A DNA stretch of 64,000 nt, taken from assembly GCF_945859705.1 (NCBI RefSeq), contig NC_079137.1:32483322-32547321 (forward strand). The letters run 5' to 3'. Position numbers and translations under genes: made by a program. Under the pieces are notes generated by a model. It did no database searches. It saw nothing but the letters and a program-made list of their open reading frames with translations, and was not told where the DNA came from. This document shows, in pieces, positions 58,605 through 64,000 of the stretch. Each line of letters starts with the position of its first letter. The stretch's first letter is position 1. The DNA comes from Episyrphus balteatus (Eukaryota; Arthropoda; Insecta; Diptera; Syrphidae).

Positions 58605-60320
58605 ATTATGGAAACTGCATAAAAGATACTGGATACTGCACTCTGGATGCTGGATCCTGGATAATGTATGATGGGTACTGGGTATTGGATAATAGATACT
58701 GGATACTGGACAACGGATAATGAATAATATATACTGGATAATGGGTAGGTATATACTGGATAAAAGATACAGGACTCTGGTTAGGTTAGGTTAGGTTATA
58801 TGGGCTGACAGTTGATTTTGTTACCGTCACACTTAGATCAATATAACTCTGAATACTGGATAGTGAATAATGGATACTGGATATTGGATAATGGACACTG
58901 GATAGTGGAAAATAAATGATTTATACTGGATAATGGATATATACTGGATACTGGATAAAGGATAAAGGATTCTGTACTATGGATGCTGGATACTGGATAA
59001 TGGAAAATAGATACTGGATAATGGATAATAGATACTGAATAATGGATATATACTGGATTAAGCATACAGGACTCTGGATACTGGATAATGAATAATGGAA
59101 AATGGATACTGGATAAGAGAAAATAAATTATGTATACTGGATACTGCATCATGGATATATACTGTATACTGGATAAAGGATACTGTACTCTGGATGCTGG
59201 AAACTGGATAATGATTAATATATACTGGATAATGGATACTAGATTAAGGAAACTGGACTCTGGATAATGGATACTGGATAATGGATACTGGGTAATGGAT
59301 ACTGGATAATTTAAAATGAATGATGGATACTGGATACTGCATAATGGATAGATACTTGATAATGGATAATGAACACTGGATAGTGGAAAATAAATAATGG
59401 ATACTGGATAATGGATATATACTGGATACTGGATAAAGGATTCTGTACTATGGATGCTAGATACTGGATAATGAAAAATAGATACTGGATAATGGATAAT
59501 AGATCCTGGATAATGGATATATACTGGATTAAGCATACAGGACTCTGGATACTGGATAATGAAAAATGGATACTGGATACTGGATATTGGATAATGGACA
59601 CTGGATAATGGAAAATAAATAATGGATACTGGATAATGGATATATCCTGGATACTGGATAAAGGATTCTGTACTATGGATGCTAGATACTGGATAATGAA
59701 AAATAGATACTGGATAATGGATAATAGATCCTGGATAATGGATATATACTGGATTAAGCATACAGGACTCTGGATACTGGATAATGAATGATGGATACTG
59801 GATATTGGATAATGGATACTTGAAAATGGATACTGGACAAGAGAAAATAAATTATGGATGCTGGATACTGGCATCATGGATATATACTGGATACTGGATA
59901 AAGGATACTGTACTTTGGATGCTGGATACTTAATACTGGATAATGATTAATATATACTGAATAATGGATATTTACTAGATAAAGAATACTGGACTCTGGA
60001 TAATGGATACTGGGTTATGGATACTGGATAATTTAAAATGAATGATGGATACTGGATACTGCATAATGGATAGGTACTTGATAATGGATAATGAACACTG
60101 GATAATGGGTACTAGATACTGGATACAGGACAAAGAATACATGAAACAAGATACAAAATACAATATACAGGAAAAAGGAAACTGGAAACTGAATAATGGA
60201 TAATGGATAATGAATAATAAATATTGAATAATGAATAATGGATCCTTGATATTTAATTATGGATACTGGATCGTGGATACTAGAAACTGAAAAATGGATA
60301 TTGGATACTGATATCTGTGT
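58605..60320. repeat. Heptamer minisatellite (TACTGGA/TAATGGA), 1.7 kb
   Basis: The array is built from 7-bp units TACTGGA and TAATGGA with many variants. The landmark GGATAAAGGA recurs at 58,960, 59,171, 59,431, 59,657 and 59,897, so a higher-order block of about 211-260 bp is repeated about five times. The most similar neighbours are 59,431 and 59,657 (226 bp apart). The 307-codon minus-strand frame at 58,838-59,761 (YPVSSIHYP-type) results from the repeat and is not a gene. Confidence 0.95.
58779..58852 (+). repeat. TTAGG-containing insert in the minisatellite
   Basis: GGTTAGGTTAGGTTAGGTTA is followed by about 55 bp of non-array sequence (TGGGCTGACAG ... CACACTTAGATC) before the heptamers resume. 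The GGTTAGG run plus a following CACTTAGA word resembles a short interspersed repeat seen in higher flies. This is from memory and unverified. It probably inserted into, or was captured by, the array. Confidence 0.5.
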
Positions 60321-61544
60321 TTATAGTTTGCTAGCTTCGTAAAACGAAAAAAAAACATAGACTTCAGTTTACAGTATTCCAACGATGAATAATGATTTGT
60401 TTCTTAGTTTTTTGCCAATGAGAATATATAAATAAAAGTATGTAGGTACTTTAAAACACCTTTAACAAATAAAATGTATAAAACCAAGTACATGCGTTCA
60501 ATTCGTTTACTTTTCTTAACGTCCTAATAAAATCAGTTTTCATTAAAATCTCATGTTTATAAATCCAGTGCGATACCCCTTCTAAACCACAAGTAAAAAA
60601 TAAATAAACAAGAAAATGTCCTATTTTCATAAATGTTCCGCACTCCTAGGAACTTTTTCTTTTTCTTTATTTTTTTTTTTTAATTTGCATGTCATTTCCA
60701 CGTGTTACATTTGACACAAATCCCCGTAGGCTTAACTCAGTGCCAAATATTATATAGTAACCAACCTGCTGCAGAGTTTTATTTTTTCTTTAAAAGACAA
60801 CATAAATAACGATGCCTAGGGCATTGTTGTTGTATGTATATCTAAACATACAAAAGTCTTTGCATATAAAGAAAAGTGCATTATTCTTTCTCTCACTTTG
60901 CTATTCTGGACAAAATAAGTGAGTGCAGGACCTTAGGCCAAGGACATAATATATGTGCACCATTTGCCTTAGCATAACAAAACCGAAAAAAAGAGATTTG
61001 CAAATGTTCCGCATTCAAAGTCAAGGACATAATTCTTGAAACAAAATTAAATAAAAAACAACAAAATCAAAAATGTATGTGTTGATAAAATGTAAGACAC
61101 ATTTTGTGCATCACAAAGTAGATGGATTTAAGGATTTTGTTTACTGTTTATATGATTTTGATTTTTAAAGAATCTACAGCGATTTATTTACTTTATGTGA
61201 GGTGTTTTAAAAATAATTTTACTCTAGGTTATTTTTTTGAAAAAATTAAATATTCTTTTGGACAACCTGTTCTCAATACATAGGTCTGTGTTTTACTGGC
61301 TAGACGCTAGACCATAAAGCTGAAATCTAGTGTGTTTATGTTCCTTGTACATAGGAAGAATTATTGGATAATGTATAGAACCGAAATACATCACATTCGT
61401 GTAATGTGTCTAAGAAATAAAATGCACGACTGGTTCGCACGAACTTGCTCTTAGAGTTAAAGTTGCTTAAATTTTTAAGACTTTTTATATAGAAATTTAG
61501 AAAATGTAGGTACCTACCATATACATAGGTACAAAAAAAATAAA
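60321..61544. other. AT-rich noncoding DNA
   Basis: No gene or paired repeat recognised. Confidence 0.45.
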
Positions 61545-61660
61545 AAAAAGTATGCAGTTTTGATTGATATATTAAGATTCATTTTTATAAAAAAAATTTT
61601 CAAAATCGTTAGAGCCGTTTTTTAAAAAACTAATTTTTTATAAATAATTTTTTGGAAAAA
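61545..61660 (-). repeat. Dispersed repeat with CTGT core (fragment, inverted)
   Basis: Read on the minus strand it gives AAAAAACGGCTCTAACGATTTTGAAAATTTTTTTTATAAAAAT, which matches the 3' part of the family near 24,050 and 24,475. Nothing else of the family is retained. Confidence 0.55.
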
Positions 61661-61878
61661 TAAAAAAAAAATCCACCGCTATCGATTACAATAATTTTTA
61701 AGGACCGTTTACTGTCATTCCGTATGAAAGCGTTCAATCGGAATTGCTGTCTCATTTTAGATTTTTCTCAAACTTTGTTGGGATGTTCTCTAGGACTGTA
61801 AGGAAGCAAATCCATAATGATTTAATTTTAAGTTGCGTGGCTTCCCCGTTACCCGCATCCGAACTTTTGCAAAACGTA

Positions 61879-62194
61879 ATTTTCATGTTACTATAATTTT
61901 GCGTCTATTGAAGATATCTTTTTTTTTTGAAACAGCATTTTAAAGCTTAAGAATAGTAATTTTTGAATAATTATTACAAAATTAAGTATTAATTATTACT
62001 GAATTAAAGACAATTTTTGAAAAACTGGTAATTTTGCTGATTTTTCATTGTTTTTTGACTGGCTCCCGAACCTTGGCTATTATATGTTGGAGGCTTATAC
62101 TTACCAAATATTAAATATAGATATTTTTCAACAAAATAGAACTTAAATCAACTCGATATCTTCAATAGACGCAAAACTATAGTAACATGAAAAT
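61879..62194. mobile_element. 316-bp MITE with 40-bp TIRs
   Basis: 61,879-61,918 and 62,155-62,194 are inverted copies over 40 bp with one mismatch (ATTTTCATGTTACTATA ... GCGTCTATTGAAGATATC). The interior is AT-rich with no frame. The target duplication is not obvious and the superfamily is unknown. Confidence 0.85.
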
Positions 62195-63740
62195 GAAGTA
62201 CGCCTCTGATTTAAATGCTTTTTATTTAAAATTAAAACAAAAATTATTAAAAAACTGTGTAAATAAATCGCAATAGGTATTAAAAATTAATAATTTTTGT
62301 TTTGAAAAAAGCCTAATTTTAAAGGTTGTATTAAAAAACAACAACAACAGAAATTTTAACCGTGTAGCTAAGTAATGTACCTACTTTTGTTCTAATTTCT
62401 AAATGTGTTTATAATATTTATTTTATACTTTAAAAAGTCATATTTATAAATTGAATGTCGTTGAATATCTCTGAAACTAGATAGATTCGAAAATATCCAA
62501 TGTTTTAGAATTTCTATAATATTATTAAAAGAAACAAAATTAGTTTTTTTCCAGCTCTTTTAATTTGTATATTTTTGCTGCGGGCTACTGTAAACAATTT
62601 CAAATATAAGTTTACTGTTTCCTAAACCTTCAAGAACTATTAAACTTCAAAATCTAAACAATAAAAGACAAAGCCTTGAAAACACAAACAGAAAAAAAAA
62701 ATTCCCTCCGTTGGCAACTAAAAAACTGTAGGTATATAAATTTTTTTTTAAATCATATCCTTCTTTTATGAGTGTAAAACGACTGTTAATTGTGGGTGCT
62801 TTTGCGTGTCGGCAAACCGCAAAGACAATTTGTTAAAACTTTCAACACAAAACATTCTGCATGTTTGATCCTTTTCAGAAATTGTTTTCCACCATTCAAG
62901 AACTGTATTTTTATGTGTATATGATGTGATAAAAGCCGCTGGCTATTCCTATGATTTGAATGCTGTGTATAGGTTTTTCTTTTATATTTTCTTCTTCAGT
63001 TTTTTTTTTCTGGTTTTTTACTTGTTATATTCCAGGTCAAGTGGGCCTTTTCTGCACTTCAGAAAGTGCATGGACTTCCATACTCGAAGCGCAAAAAGTA
63101 ATTTCGCAAAGAGTAAAACTGAATTAAGCTTTCAAGTGTACAGAGTTGGATTGACAATGAGTAAATTTGGGCTCATTCGATTTTTGTATAGTAATTTCAA
63201 AGAGAAATCAATGAGGTTTAAAAACAGATTTTTACAAATTTTTAAAAATTAGCTCGAGCTAAAATGTAGCATCTCTAATTGTTTAGATTCTTAGCTTAAA
63301 TTTTAAACCTTTAGAATTTTTTGTTATTAACAATCAGGAATGGTATTTTAAAATAGCAACTATCAAGGAAGTTTTCTATTTTGAGTTTTTAGATCCTATT
63401 AAATTTTTAAAAATTATGAGTTTTGTATAAATTCTAAGAAACTTAACAACAATTTATCCTATTTTCGTGAATTTTGAAAGTTAAATTTTGACTTTTTTAC
63501 CAAATGTGAAATTAAGATTTCATTATTTTGAAACTCGATTAATTGAAACATCTTTTTCAAGGCTTCAATTTTTGAATTTTTAAATATTTGCAAAAATATA
63601 AGAAATAAAAAAGAGATACCAGAAAATTTACCAAAACAAATTTTAAGAATTATCTTAAAATTTATTATTTTATAATATTGTAAGTATAGATTTAAATTTA
63701 GATTTTTCTAGTATTTTTAGAATAAAAATTTTTACTTTAG
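62195..63740. other. AT-rich noncoding DNA
   Basis: A 108-codon frame at 62,926-63,252 begins with a Phe-rich run encoded by T-rich DNA and has no recognisable domain. I treat it as chance. Nothing else recognised. Confidence 0.45.
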
Positions 63741-63780
63741 AGTCCTGAATAAGGGTGTAATCACGCCCGAAACGTCGACG
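63741..63780 (+). other. Hammerhead-ribozyme-like hairpin motif (copy 2)
   Basis: It reads GUC-CUGAAUAA, then a GGGUGU/ACGCCC stem with AAUC loop, then GAAAC-GUC-GAC. The flanking GUC and GAC pair. The layout matches 5928-5969: CUGA-N, stem II, GAAACGU, closing stem. The core differs from the hammerhead CUGANGA consensus (U for G), so it is more decayed than copy 1. GAAACGUC followed by a cleavage-type GUC is the arrangement of minimal hammerheads, which work as dimers in some retroelements. Confidence 0.4.
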
Positions 63781-64000
63781 AAATATTAAAATTACCAAGA
63801 CAGACCTACAGCCCACTTAGGACCATAATTTTAAACTTAACAACATTTTAAACATTGAAAAAAAAAATTAAAAATAAATCAACACTCTACAAAAAAATTT
63901 GTAAGAATAAATACATCCCTGGTAAAATGAAACAGATAGCAAAGTTATATAGACAGTACGAAAGATTCTTCTTTTTCTTTATCCATATCCGGTAAAATGT
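63781..64000. other. AT-rich noncoding DNA
   Basis: Nothing recognised up to the window end. Confidence 0.4.

Noticed and set aside
58779..58800. Former chromosome end or telomere array
   Set aside because: Only about four TTAGG units, followed by unrelated sequence that looks like a dispersed repeat.
58838..59761. 307-codon minus-strand frame with YPVSSIHYP-type repeats
   Set aside because: By-product of the heptamer minisatellite. Overlapping frames exist in other registers.
62926..63252. 108-codon membrane-like protein
   Set aside because: The hydrophobic run is encoded by T-rich DNA, with no family resemblance and no flanking gene signals.

Overview
The window looks like 64 kb of intergenic or intronic DNA from an insect, most likely a fly (Diptera). 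The base composition is very AT-rich with many A/T runs. There are no prokaryotic-style operons or long real reading frames. The repeats include a gypsy-type LTR with a tRNA-Lys primer-binding site, Tc1-, hAT- and Transib-like relics, and CA, CTGT and GAC microsatellites. I found no protein-coding gene I would call with confidence. The only host exon candidate is a short one at 35,619-35,806, followed by a consensus splice donor. All long open frames lie inside two tandem-repeat arrays and are by-products of the repeat units.

Layout from left to right: a 47-bp-arm hairpin (1,472-1,568); a cluster of four related TAACTACAATG-ended modules (3,095-4,155); a dispersed repeat with a CTGT-type core (about 4,821-5,400); a 961-bp element with 25-bp terminal inverted repeats (TIRs) (5,547-6,507) that carries a hammerhead-like motif; a minus-strand LTR of 2,088 bp with an 18/18 tRNA-Lys primer-binding site (7,021-9,128); a 232-bp MITE (13,034-13,265); a 1,838-bp Transib-like element with a perfect 5-bp target duplication (18,224-20,061); a palindromic MITE (22,791-22,995); a second copy of the CTGT-core repeat (23,731-24,530); a decayed Tc1 transposon with transposase remains (26,042-26,966), possibly nested in an older element; and a hAT-like relic (28,171-29,199).

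The centre holds a 2-kb array of an 11-bp unit (32,370-34,357) that is open in all six frames and has an internal higher-order period of about 0.74 kb. The right half holds foldback hairpins (37.8, 38.6-38.9 and 42.5 kb), two direct copies of a dispersed repeat (42.4-43.2 and 46.8-47.5 kb), a MITE (44,503-44,789), a second Transib-like candidate (51,518-52,440), a 750-bp hAT-like element nested in a MITE (53,383-54,355), two identical 434-bp elements in inverted orientation that each carry tRNA-like A and B boxes (55,502-56,748), a 1.7-kb heptamer minisatellite with a telomere-like insert (58,605-60,320), a 316-bp MITE (61,879-62,194) and a second hammerhead-like motif (63,741-63,780).

Between the repeats, blocks of more balanced composition (about 9.5-10.4, 20.0-21.4, 29.5-31.8, 35.6-36.7, 39.4-42.3, 43.4-45.7, 49.1-50.7 and 57.3-58.1 kb) look like single-copy DNA. 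They could hold regulatory sequence, UTR exons or noncoding RNA exons, but sequence alone does not show which. The window is mainly a record of layered transposon insertion. Its most interesting parts are the perfect 434-bp inverted pair, the two CACTRTG-ended elements with 5-bp duplications, the nested hAT, the 11-bp satellite and the paired ribozyme-like motifs.
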